Of a stretch of DNA of 24,122 bases, positions 9,693 through 17,167 are shown piece by piece. The DNA comes from a virus. Location: positions 1 through 24,122 of the IMG/VR virus record IMGVR_UViG_3300004092_000007. One strand, written 5' to 3'. The notes below the pieces were generated by a model. That model saw nothing but the letters and a program-made list of their open reading frames with translations. It searched no databases and had not been told where the DNA came from. The position numbers and the translations under genes were made by a program. Positions within the stretch are counted from its first letter, which is position 1, and each line of letters starts with the position of its first letter.

Positions 9693-9722
9693 CCTAAATA
9701 AAGCCCCCAGTAAAGGGGGCTT
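9693..9722 (-). terminator. Rho-independent terminator after the head genes
   Basis: On the minus strand a perfect 8-bp stem, AAGCCCCC with GGGGGCTT around a 6-base loop (9701-9722), is followed directly by TATTTAGG, so the transcript reads GGGGGCUUUAUUU. It lies five bases beyond the stop of the putative decoration gene. It probably separates the high-level coat transcript from the tail genes by partial termination. Confidence 0.8.
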
Positions 9723-9727
9723 ATCTA

Positions 9728-10489
9728 TTACAGATAGTCGTTAAAGCCTGCTGTCAACAATGTCAATGAATCACTACCCGACGTAACTTTATATTGAATG
9801 GTAGGTACGCCCGCATCTAACTCACAAGGCACAGTCGCCATTCCCTGCTGAGCGGCTGCTGCCCCATAACCAAACACCACAATACCGTTGGTTGCTGTTG
9901 AACCATAAGGTAAAAATGATGCGATATCGGTAGCACTATTGGCAGTGTAATCCACTTTAAAGATGACTTGGGTTGCAATCGGCGGCACAGATGTTGAAAG
10001 ATTAATGGCTGCATAAGTCGTTGAAGTGCCTGCAGAAAGTGCACTAATACCGACATCATAGTAGTATATTCTTCCGCTTCCGCTTCCAAATTGCCAAAAC
10101 TGCAATATGTCTGCGGAACTGTCCGTTAATACCCAACCCACTCGTCGATACATGTCATAACCAAAAGGCAATGCAGGTGTAGTTGCATTTAATGACAATA
10201 AACCAGCCGGTGTTTGATAGTCAGTAGAATCACCGATTACATAGACAGCATAAAAACTGCTGTCTGCAAGAACAGCGACGTCTACACCATTAGCACCCAC
10301 AAAAGCACCATTGATAGCAACGGGTGATAATACGGGTTGAGAAGCGGTTGGCCCTAAAATAATATCATTCGTATTCGTAGAATCTCGGGAGGCGCCTAAT
10401 TGCATGGTCACAACTTTAGCAGCCGTCTTTGAAATCCCAAGACCATTTACATATAAAAGTCCTGCATTAACAATAGGATAATTTGGCAT
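9728..10489 (-). CDS. Putative capsid decoration / head fibre protein
   Basis: A 253-residue protein starting MPNYPIVNAGLLYVNGLGIS with a GGAG ribosome site seven bases upstream. It is rich in Ala, Ser, Thr and Gly and appears all-beta. The segment SKTAAKVVTMQLGASRDSTNTNDI and a later DSSADILQFWQF are of the kind found in phage head or tail fibre attachment proteins. The gene lies 38 bp behind the coat gene and ends at a strong terminator, so it belongs to the coat transcript and is probably made in high amount. That favours a capsid decoration or head-fibre role over a tail role. I see no enzyme motif. The exact function is unproven. Confidence 0.5.
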   Translation of the reverse strand: MPNYPIVNAGLLYVNGLGISKTAAKVVTMQLGASRDSTNTNDIILGPTASQPVLSPVAINGAFVGANGVDVAVLADSSFYAVYVIGDSTDYQTPAGLLSLNATTPALPFGYDMYRRVGWVLTDSSADILQFWQFGSGSGRIYYYDVGISALSAGTSTTYAAINLSTSVPPIATQVIFKVDYTANSATDIASFLPYGSTATNGIVVFGYGAAAAQQGMATVPCELDAGVPTIQYKVTSGSDSLTLLTAGFNDYL

Positions 10490-10527
10490 AAGTTAACTCC
10501 ATTAAGAGAAATTGATTTTTCATTTCA

Positions 10528-12022
10528 TTACATAGGTAATGCGATCATCATGGAATATTCATCCACGAGTGTGCTTCCCCAAATAATGTCATGTACCATT
10601 CCGCGTTGGTTTTGACCAAAGAGCGAGCCGAAATACTGACGAAGCGATGCACCACTATTCGGATCCTGTGCGACGGATGTTGGATATGGCACTTCTTCCG
10701 GCAATTTTGGCATTGCAAGGTATAAGGGATTACCGGCCGTCATTAAACCACATCGGTGAGTCGGTAATACCGTTACTTGCATACCTGCAACAATTGGACT
10801 CGTAATATTTTGATCTTGGCCTGCGGCTGCTTGAAGGGCCGGATAGATATTTACAGTGACTTGACTACCCCCTGTGCTTGCTGCATTGGCGGTTGCTCTG
10901 AATTGAACCGGTGATTGTGTAGGTTGATGGCCAATAAAGGTTAAGAAACGTAAATTTGGCTGACCCGCTACGCCATCACTAAACTGGAACTTATCATAAG
11001 TCATGATGGAATTTGGATCATCGGCAGCAGCAGTTCCACTGAACGTGATTTGAATCACACCACCTTCCGAGTTAGTAACCGTACTCACCACAGTTAATAC
11101 GCTGCCGTCATTTCCTTCTGTGCCTGCCGTATGGGTTTTCAATAAGTTGGATTGATACCAATCGCAATTTGAAAACTTACCAATTTCCCAACTCATCATT
11201 TCCCGATTATTTTTTTCAATCGTGAATTGATTTAATCCACTATTGATAATTCCTGGGAATGTGATATCGGATAAATAACCTTTGGTATTGTCTTTTGCCG
11301 CACCGAAGTTACGGAAAAATGCCAATGCATTTCCTAATTGAAGGTAAGAACTGATGTTTGTTACACCATCTCCGTAGAAACGGAACGTATTGGTTTCTGC
11401 GAGTGCAGATACGTTTGCTTCTACTTTGGTTCCAATTTCAGCAATCGCGGATTTACCGAATACTTCCATGTAATCACGGACGTTGAAGATAAATTGTTGT
11501 GCAGTGAATTCATATGCAGTCGATGCTTGTTGAGAAACCGTTAATTGTTGAACACGCTGAACCGCAGATTGGAACGATACGACAAGACTGTCGGTCGTTG
11601 TAAACCGTGGTGGCAAGTCAAAACTTACTGTATCCATTCATATTCAATTAAGGGCGTTACTCTTAATCCGCCTTTCGGCAGCTACCAATCACTTGGCAGA
11701 TTAGACTATATCTTCACCCCTATTGGGGGCTGTGCGCTTCCACTCACTTGAGTGTACGAGCTTTCGCTCTAGTCGTTGCACCTTCCTCTTTCGAGGCTCG
11801 GCTCAGGATTGTCTACTTGAGAGTTCCCCTGAATTCACACAGTAACTACCAGCAATTACTCACTGGCGAGGCTGACAGTTAACCTAAGTTCTTCGGGATA
11901 TCATCATTGAATCTCTGAAACTTTTTATTGGAAGTACTGATGAATGCAAATGTATTTAAAAGTAACGCAAGGTTAGACCTATTATAGGTAACAACTTGCT
12001 GCAATATATTGACTGGTGCCAT
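10528..12022 (-). CDS. P22-like major coat protein, gene split by a group I intron (exons 11882-12022 and 10528-11634)
   Basis: Exon 1 begins at the ATG at 12020-12022 with an AAGGAG site seven bases upstream. It encodes 47 residues, from MAPVNILQQVVTYNRSN to DDIPKNLG, and ends exactly at codon GGT (11882-11884). The frame then hits a stop within the intron. Exon 2 resumes at GAT (11632-11634) and encodes 368 residues, from DTVSFDLPPRF to MMIALPM. The spliced product is 415 residues. The junction reads KNLG-DTVSFDLPPRF, the usual continuous N-arm pattern of P22-family coat proteins (GDTV followed by PPRF). Later features also fit: a segment around GKFSNCDWYQSNLLKTHTAG, an inserted beta domain, and a C-terminal LMTAGNPLYLAMPKLP. 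Coat subunits form the icosahedral shell on the scaffold encoded just upstream. Read without splicing, only the 369-residue exon 2 frame would be called, starting at an intron-derived ATG. Confidence 0.85.
11635..11881 (-). ncRNA. Self-splicing group I intron (ORF-less, IA-like) in the coat gene
   Basis: The 247-nt intron begins TAACTG after exon base U and ends in the conserved terminal G (11635). P1: exon AGGU pairs with the internal guide GCCU, placing the U.G pair at the 5' splice site. P10: exon 2 GAUA pairs with UGUC just before the guide. P3: CUGUGUG (11836-11842) pairs with CGCACAG (11730-11736). P4: UCAGG pairs with CCUGA inside the typical GACAAUCCUGAGCC stretch. P6a is CCUC-GAAA-GAGG (11785-11796). 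P7: GACUA pairs with UAGUC in the typical AAGAUAUAGUCU stretch (11701-11713). P8 is CCCC/GGGG (11717-11729). Two hairpins between P7 and P3 (GAGC-GAAA-GCUC at 11758-11769 and CACUC/GAGUG at 11741-11754) are characteristic of the IA subgroup common in phages. There is no homing-endonuclease ORF. Confidence 0.93.
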
Positions 12023-12090
12023 TGCAAAACTCCTTTTTTGAAAGAAATGTTTTGCAACGACAAATTGAATTTATTAGAAGATATTAAGGC

Positions 12091-12789
12091 TCATCCTCTA
12101 AGCCAGGGCTGATTACGCAAATCCTGTATACTCAGTTTGTCGTTGCTTCCCGAAATTCTGGAAGACGACAAACGGTCGAGAGGATCGGCGACCTGATTAG
12201 AGTTTTCCTCGGCTTGCGCTTGGCGGTTTTCTGCAATTGAGCGAGAAACCTTTAATAATTCCGAATGCGCTTGTTTTGGAGCTCTTTCAGCGAGCCTATC
12301 AAGTCCTGCGAGCTTCATAGGATTTTTAGCCAATTCATAGATGACATCAGCTGCATTATCAATTCCCGCTACTAGATAAGTAAGCTGTGGAAATGCAGTC
12401 GGATCAAAATCTTTGGTTATTTCCTCGAAGTCTTCGTAAGTATTTTTACCCTGTTCCATTTTAGAAAGATACGAATTGGCAACACGATCCATTTCACTTT
12501 TGATTTGGCGTTGTTGCATCTCTTCATTGAATCTTTCTTGAACTTGCTGGTAGATAGCATTGGCATCTAATTCACGTGGAACGTTTTCATTTCGTTGTGA
12601 TTGTTGTGCCTGAAGGGCTTCTAAATCCCTTTGATATTTCTCTTCCAGCTCACGCTTGGTTGCTTGGGCCACATCATACTTAGCTTTTTTAACAATCTTA
12701 TCGACATGCGATTGCGGAAGCATTCTTTCAGGCTCTTGTGCAATAGGTGCTGTGTCTATAGGAGTGTCAGCGACTTGATTCTCTTCCAT
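12091..12789 (-). CDS. Capsid scaffolding protein
   Basis: A 232-residue, highly charged, almost entirely helical protein starting MEENQVADTPIDTAPIAQEP, with a GGAAGG ribosome site upstream. Residues about 20-110 are Glu/Gln/Lys-rich with heptad character, and the C-terminus (SIQDLRNQPWLRG) matches a short ending seen in many podoviral scaffold proteins, where a basic C-terminal helix-turn contacts coat. It lies between portal and coat, the usual place for scaffold, and would guide assembly of coat protein onto the portal before leaving the procapsid. A 68-bp gap separates it from coat exon 1. Confidence 0.75.
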   Translation of the reverse strand: MEENQVADTPIDTAPIAQEPERMLPQSHVDKIVKKAKYDVAQATKRELEEKYQRDLEALQAQQSQRNENVPRELDANAIYQQVQERFNEEMQQRQIKSEMDRVANSYLSKMEQGKNTYEDFEEITKDFDPTAFPQLTYLVAGIDNAADVIYELAKNPMKLAGLDRLAERAPKQAHSELLKVSRSIAENRQAQAEENSNQVADPLDRLSSSRISGSNDKLSIQDLRNQPWLRG

Positions 12790-12919
12790 GTGTAACCTTC
12801 CATTGGTTTGTCACGATTAGCCCGCGTGGCTTCGGTAGATCCCTCTTTTACGATGGAGTATCGCTCAGTTCGCCGCATGAGTGCGTGTGGCCCAAGAGAA
12901 TGCTTGGTCATTACCAAAT

Positions 12920-12947
12920 AGTATATGACTTTTTTAAAAGTTCGCAA
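12920..12947 (-). promoter_or_regulatory. Candidate sigma70 promoter for scaffold-coat genes
   Basis: On the minus strand, TTGCGA (12942-12947) and TATACT (12920-12925) are separated by 16 bases, followed by a leader of about 125 bases before the scaffold start. The leader (12790-12914) is noticeably richer in GC than its surroundings and has no convincing gene. A local late promoter here would fit the high demand for scaffold and coat. Confidence 0.4.
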
Positions 12948-13205
12948 CTATCGTTTCTTTTTTTTCTTTTCCATCATTCCTTTTTTTTCATCCATTCTTT
13001 TTTCTTTCTTCATTTTCTCTTCGTGATGTTTCATCTTTTCTTTATGCATTTCTCTTTTCATGGGTTTATCTCCTTTTTTTTCTCGTGCTTGTGAATAGGC
13101 AATAGCAACTGCCTGTTTTTGTGGTTTACCTGCTTGGACTTCTCTTCTTATATTTTCTGAAAAACCTTGACGGGTTTTAGCAGCTTTTCCTTTCACTAAT
13201 GGCAT
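12948..13205 (-). CDS. Small basic phage protein with Lys-rich tail (hypothetical)
   Basis: An 85-residue protein starting MPLVKGKAAKTRQGFSENI. Residues 1-45 (ending GKPQKQAVAIAYSQAREKK) match a small module recurrent in phage genomes near portal and head genes, with the pattern SxNIRxExxAGKPxKQAVAIA. From residue 46 on, the protein is almost only Lys, Glu, Met, Arg and His, ending in a run of six basic residues. The very basic tail may bind DNA or RNA. It lies between the portal and scaffold genes, spaced 11 bp from its upstream neighbour. The function of the family is not known to me. Confidence 0.7.
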   Translation of the reverse strand: MPLVKGKAAKTRQGFSENIRREVQAGKPQKQAVAIAYSQAREKKGDKPMKREMHKEKMKHHEEKMKKEKRMDEKKGMMEKKKKKR

Positions 13206-13216
13206 AATAAATTTCC

Positions 13217-13405
13217 TTATCGTTTTCGCATACCTTTAAACGTCTCTGCTAAAATCGCTTGCTTTCTCGTTCTTGGATTTTTGCTTTTTTCTGCTTTTTC
13301 AAGTTTTGCTTCAGGAATATTCTTTCCTTTTTTAATGTGTAATTTTTCACGAAGCGCACCTTTTTTGATAGCGGCACCCTGGATCCATTTTTTATTTTCC
13401 TTCAT
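13217..13405 (-). CDS. Small basic phage protein (hypothetical)
   Basis: A 62-residue, very basic protein starting MKENKKWIQGAAIKKGALRE, behind a GGAGGAGCTC ribosome site inside the end of the portal gene, which it overlaps by 14 bases. The pattern KWIQGAxxKKGALxxxLxxxxGKxIPxxKLxxA, with a C-terminal RKQAILAETFKGMRK, is a recognisable small phage protein commonly found beside portal or head genes. The biochemical role is not known to me. High charge and abundance of Lys suggest nucleic-acid contact or packaging inside the head. The overlap points to translational coupling with the portal. Confidence 0.75.
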   Translation of the reverse strand: MKENKKWIQGAAIKKGALREKLHIKKGKNIPEAKLEKAEKSKNPRTRKQAILAETFKGMRKR

Positions 13406-15521
13406 GAGCTCCTCCTTGATTTAATTCATTTAAATGACTACTAATATTAATCGCGGACTCTACCGCAGTTCTACTATTTTCTGCATCCACTTCTGCAAGT
13501 TTTACTTCATTTTCTACATTTTGATTCTGAATCTTCGCCATAAGCTCAACAAATTTAGTTTGTGAATCACGCTCTTTAATTGCAACATTGGCAGCATCTA
13601 ACTTCGCTCTTTCTTCAATGGCCATCATCTCCAATTGTGTTTGTGTGGGCGTTTGCAATTCTTTTTGTGCTTGTTGCATTTGCATTTGTTGCATTTTAGA
13701 TTGTGCTTGTGCTTGTTGCATTTGCATTTGCTGTTGGGCTTTTTGCATTTGCGCTTGTTCTTTTTCGTATTCGATTGCTTTCTCTTTTAAGGAATCAATG
13801 CCGCGTATTTCGATATTATCCAATAGGGTTTGTAATCCTTTTTGGCTAAAGAATTGGGCAAAATTGGGCATTGATTGACTTAAACTTACAATCGTTTGCA
13901 AAGCAATTTCCTTTTGCATCGCAAAGTTAACCCCGACTTCGACTTTGACTTGTAGGTGATTCGGGTCATAGTTCATATAAAGAGATCCTTTTTTATTGAT
14001 CTCAAAATATTCACGTTTCCCATCCGGTAAAAGAATCGGAAGACTGCGTGGTGTTCGATAATAACGCGGCATCATATCCATGTAGATATGTGCAATTCGA
14101 CTTAATCCTTTAATCAATCCAACAATATAAGGCATCGATGCGTTGTTGCTTTGTATGGCACTTCTTGCAAATGCAATCCCTGACATCTGACTATTATTTT
14201 GACCGGCTGCACCGTCATAACTTCCTAAAATGATTTGGGTCATTTCATCCGACATCCTGAACGTTTCGGCAATTTGAGGTGGTATAGGGGTTCTTACGAC
14301 TTCACGCGGAGGCGGCAATGTGACATCCGGATTTCGTGTATCCAAAAAGTGATTGTAGATGAGTGTATCTGCTTTTTGCACATTCTGATAAGCGGTTTGA
14401 TAATCAGCCGGAATAGATTCTAAAGCTACAATAAATTTATGTTGAATGGTGTTTTCAAGTTCATTGCCAAGCGATTGGCCCGCTAAATTCTTAAGACGTT
14501 GAATACCCATCGCATGAAAGACATAAGGCCGTGTCATTTGCACATAGGCCGCTCCATCTCGAAGATTGACACTATTTCCATCGATAAAGACTAACGGCAG
14601 ATATTTGTAATCCGTCTCGCATACATCTAATAATGCGGACTCACAAAATCGATACCGCACAATTTTTTCAATAATCGTTTTTCTTTTTTTAACAATGACG
14701 GGGGGTTGTTCAATGATACCTTGCTCTTCCCACTGCTCTAGGAATTTCTCATATTCTTTTTCAAGAACGGAGTGGCCATTTGATAATTTAACAATCGTTT
14801 CTTTCTTAAATTGTTTTTCGTAATAGTCACAAACTAAAACAATTTCTTCTTGTTCATTCTGAAAAGACCAATCAAAACCGGATAATGAACGGGTAAATTG
14901 CATCTCTTCTGCGATTTTAATACCAAACGTATTTTCAAAAGATTCTTTGGTCATAGGATAAAGTTCGGCACAAAACCGACCATCTCCTTTATGTGAATCA
15001 CGGGCGAGTGGATCAAAAACACACAGGGTTGGATCAAAGACGCGTTCAATACAGATGTTTTGCTCAAAGCTCTTTTCATTGATGTAATCGGTATAAATTT
15101 TAACGACCGAAAAGCCACCCGCTAATAAATCCGAATAGGCATTATATTGAAGCATGTCATTTTCACCATCAAAGAAAACGGCACGAAGATGGGCTTCAAC
15201 CACTTCTAAAGTGGCAATAAATTGTTTATCGAGCATGGAAAGCGGCACACCATCAGCGGCCCGAACCGTTAATGCTGGCTGTTGTTTGGCAAATTCGCCG
15301 CGAAGGCGCGAGATATACGCTTCTAAGATATTAAATTCGATGGTAGGTACGCCCCTGTCTGCAAGGGTCGCATTTTCAGTATCATCCAAAGAGGTTTTAA
15401 AGACAAACCGCGTGAACATTTCATAACGGGTTATATTGTCTGCAAAATAAAGGTGAGCTTCTTCGACCGATTTTTTAAGTAATTCTAATCTATCGGTATG
15501 TTTTTTCGCGATATCCGGCAT
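13392..15521 (-). CDS. Portal protein (P22-like)
   Basis: A 709-residue protein starting MPDIAKKHTDRLELLKKSVE. Its size equals that of podoviral P22-type portals (about 725). Visible family features are an N-terminal helical region with NITRYEMFTRFVF, GVPTIEFNILEAYISRLRGEF, the wing region with ICIERVFDPTLCVFDPLARD, a stem/crown region with YDGAAGQNNSQMSGIAFARSAIQ, and a C-terminal barrel-like segment (roughly residues 580-640) made mostly of Gln, Met, Ala and Lys, resembling the coiled-coil barrel of P22 portal. Twelve copies form the ring through which DNA enters and exits, docking the terminase during packaging and the gp4/gp10 proteins later. The gene overlaps the large terminase end by 32 bases. 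Its ribosome site (AGGGATGATGAG) is weak, so coupling to terminase translation is likely. Confidence 0.88.
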   Translation of the reverse strand: MPDIAKKHTDRLELLKKSVEEAHLYFADNITRYEMFTRFVFKTSLDDTENATLADRGVPTIEFNILEAYISRLRGEFAKQQPALTVRAADGVPLSMLDKQFIATLEVVEAHLRAVFFDGENDMLQYNAYSDLLAGGFSVVKIYTDYINEKSFEQNICIERVFDPTLCVFDPLARDSHKGDGRFCAELYPMTKESFENTFGIKIAEEMQFTRSLSGFDWSFQNEQEEIVLVCDYYEKQFKKETIVKLSNGHSVLEKEYEKFLEQWEEQGIIEQPPVIVKKRKTIIEKIVRYRFCESALLDVCETDYKYLPLVFIDGNSVNLRDGAAYVQMTRPYVFHAMGIQRLKNLAGQSLGNELENTIQHKFIVALESIPADYQTAYQNVQKADTLIYNHFLDTRNPDVTLPPPREVVRTPIPPQIAETFRMSDEMTQIILGSYDGAAGQNNSQMSGIAFARSAIQSNNASMPYIVGLIKGLSRIAHIYMDMMPRYYRTPRSLPILLPDGKREYFEINKKGSLYMNYDPNHLQVKVEVGVNFAMQKEIALQTIVSLSQSMPNFAQFFSQKGLQTLLDNIEIRGIDSLKEKAIEYEKEQAQMQKAQQQMQMQQAQAQSKMQQMQMQQAQKELQTPTQTQLEMMAIEERAKLDAANVAIKERDSQTKFVELMAKIQNQNVENEVKLAEVDAENSRTAVESAINISSHLNELNQGGAHEGK

Positions 15522-17067
15522 TTCTCATCATCCCTGACCTAATGCGTCGTTGTAATTGTTGATTCATATTCTTAAGAATCTCTTTATGCTCATCTTCCCT
15601 GATGGCATTAGAATATATCGTTTTTTCAATTAAAGCGATACGAATAGCATCCGATAGCGTATCTGCAATATCATCATGACGATGGGTATTGTTAGCCGTA
15701 ATTTTACTCATGTGTGCAATGCAATTATCTTTGTGCTTGGCATGATAGGAAAAGGAAATTTTCTTAGAAGCAACAAAAGGCTGCATATCCAAGAATCGTT
15801 GTGTTTTAGAGCCGGATGCAATCGTGCGCTCTATTTGTCTTACCTGCATCCCTCGTAATTCTTGAAGAATACTCAATAGAGTAACACCGGTTGATTTCTT
15901 TTCAATGGCAGCAATCAAAGGGGGAACAGGATAACGCACACAATTGGTATAAAAGTCCATAAATGCATCTTTTAAATCCTTGGGTTCTATCCGCATTTCC
16001 ATACAATCAATCCAATGCAAACCCATTTGGCCTGTTTTGCGTCCCATCGTTTCAATCTCATAAACACCCCAAAAACTAAGTACTGTCGCATCATTCCAAG
16101 ATTTATCCGTTTCGGCCGTATCAGCCGTAATAAAAGTGACAAAGCAGTTGGGTTCTTCATCTAATGTGACAAACCATTCGGGTCTAAATAAGCCGCCTCC
16201 TGCTGGTAATGGATCTTGTTGGTATTGGCTTGCAAAAACATACGGAGATTTTTCTTGGAGGGTTAATAACTTTTCTTTTGGCATCATTTCGGGATAAAGC
16301 GCGTTCCCTGCACTATCTAATCCCTTTAAAATTGTCGTATGCCAATCATCCACATCTTTACCGCTCGTGAAAAAATCAGTTAGATCTGCTTCATGGACGC
16401 GTTGCCCTATATAAATGATAGGAACATTGACGCCTCTACAGCGTTGACGGATGGTTTCATCATAATTATTAATAACGCCTTGACGTACTGCATCGCTATG
16501 GGCTTCGTCCGGTTTATGCGCATCATCAATAATGACAGCGCCTGTAAAGCGCGAAAGTCCAGGGAGTCCTCCATCTTGACCCGTGATGGCGCCTTGGGAA
16601 CCAAATGCTTTAATCGAACCACCGGCGGTTGTTCTAAAAGAATCTTTGGCGCGGCTATCCGAATCAATCTCAATATCAAAGAGATAACAATACATTTTGC
16701 TTGAAACAATCGAACGAATAAAAGCCGTATGTTTGGCTGCTAATTCATGCGAATAGGAAATATATAGATAATTAGAATCAGGATAGCTTGCCAAACTCCA
16801 GGCAGCCCACATACTCACTAATGTTGATTTACCACAGCCTGGTGGCAAATTGATAATTTCTCGTAGGATTTCAAGGCGCATCACCGACGTTAAGGTTTTA
16901 CAACAGCTAATGTGATGGGATTCCCTTCCCACCGGCTGTGAAATAATAAACTCACGTCCTGTAATGTACTTGAAAAAATAACGCGTAAACTCCAGTAATG
17001 AGCCTCGAAGTTTGGAGGCTTCTTCTTCCTTTTCATGATCGATGATGCCCGAAATCCATTTCGACAT
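15490..17067 (-). CDS. Terminase large subunit (ATPase and nuclease)
   Basis: A 525-residue DNA-packaging motor starting MSKWISGIIDHEKEEEASKL. The ATPase domain holds Walker A LPPGCGKST (residues 74-82) and Walker B VIIDD (178-182), the latter with the catalytic acidic residue in DD. The C-terminal RNase H-like nuclease shows its first acidic residue in TADTAETD (D316) and a late acidic cluster in HRHDDIADTLSD. The protein docks on the portal, cuts concatemers and pumps DNA. No good Shine-Dalgarno site precedes the start. The upstream sequence is instead an 11-bp tandem repeat (TTAACTTATTG), and a degenerate copy of its first 30 bases lies 88 bp upstream. The small subunit is not adjacent but about 4.2 kb away, separated by cargo genes. 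Confidence 0.92.
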   Translation of the reverse strand: MSKWISGIIDHEKEEEASKLRGSLLEFTRYFFKYITGREFIISQPVGRESHHISCCKTLTSVMRLEILREIINLPPGCGKSTLVSMWAAWSLASYPDSNYLYISYSHELAAKHTAFIRSIVSSKMYCYLFDIEIDSDSRAKDSFRTTAGGSIKAFGSQGAITGQDGGLPGLSRFTGAVIIDDAHKPDEAHSDAVRQGVINNYDETIRQRCRGVNVPIIYIGQRVHEADLTDFFTSGKDVDDWHTTILKGLDSAGNALYPEMMPKEKLLTLQEKSPYVFASQYQQDPLPAGGGLFRPEWFVTLDEEPNCFVTFITADTAETDKSWNDATVLSFWGVYEIETMGRKTGQMGLHWIDCMEMRIEPKDLKDAFMDFYTNCVRYPVPPLIAAIEKKSTGVTLLSILQELRGMQVRQIERTIASGSKTQRFLDMQPFVASKKISFSYHAKHKDNCIAHMSKITANNTHRHDDIADTLSDAIRIALIEKTIYSNAIREDEHKEILKNMNQQLQRRIRSGMMRNAGYREKTYR

Positions 17068-17167
17068 ATTTTTAACTTATTGTTAACTTATTGTTAACTT
17101 AAGGGAAATTGAGAGTGATCTACAAATCGATTATAACCGAAATCCCTTTCGACATAATATTTTAACT
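17038..17167 (-). repeat. Degenerate duplication of the terminase gene start
   Basis: The segment at 17126-17167 is an imperfect direct copy of 17038-17078, 88 bp away. On the minus strand both contain AGTTAAAA, then ATGTCGAAA, then GGATTTCGG and ATCGAT. Over the 30 bases from ATG, 26 are identical. The copy encodes only MSKGISVIIDL before a stop, against MSKWISGIIDH in the gene. Between the two lies a tandem 11-bp unit TTAACTTATTG at 17072-17082 and 17083-17093 plus a partial third. The copy abuts the stop of the ankyrin gene. Confidence 0.75.

Noticed and set aside
10528-11637. Coat protein starting at the ATG at 11635-11637
   Set aside because: The G of this ATG is the terminal G of the intron, no ribosome site precedes it, and the N-terminal 47 residues are found intact upstream.
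11545-11751. Plus-strand frame of 68 codons over the coat intron
   Set aside because: It lies antisense to the intron and exon 2. The sequence is fully explained by the group I intron core and coat coding.
12756-12947. 63-codon minus-strand frame between the scaffold and the Lys-rich small gene
   Set aside because: It starts at TTG with no ribosome site, overlaps the real scaffold start and has no family-like pattern. I treat the stretch as leader sequence.
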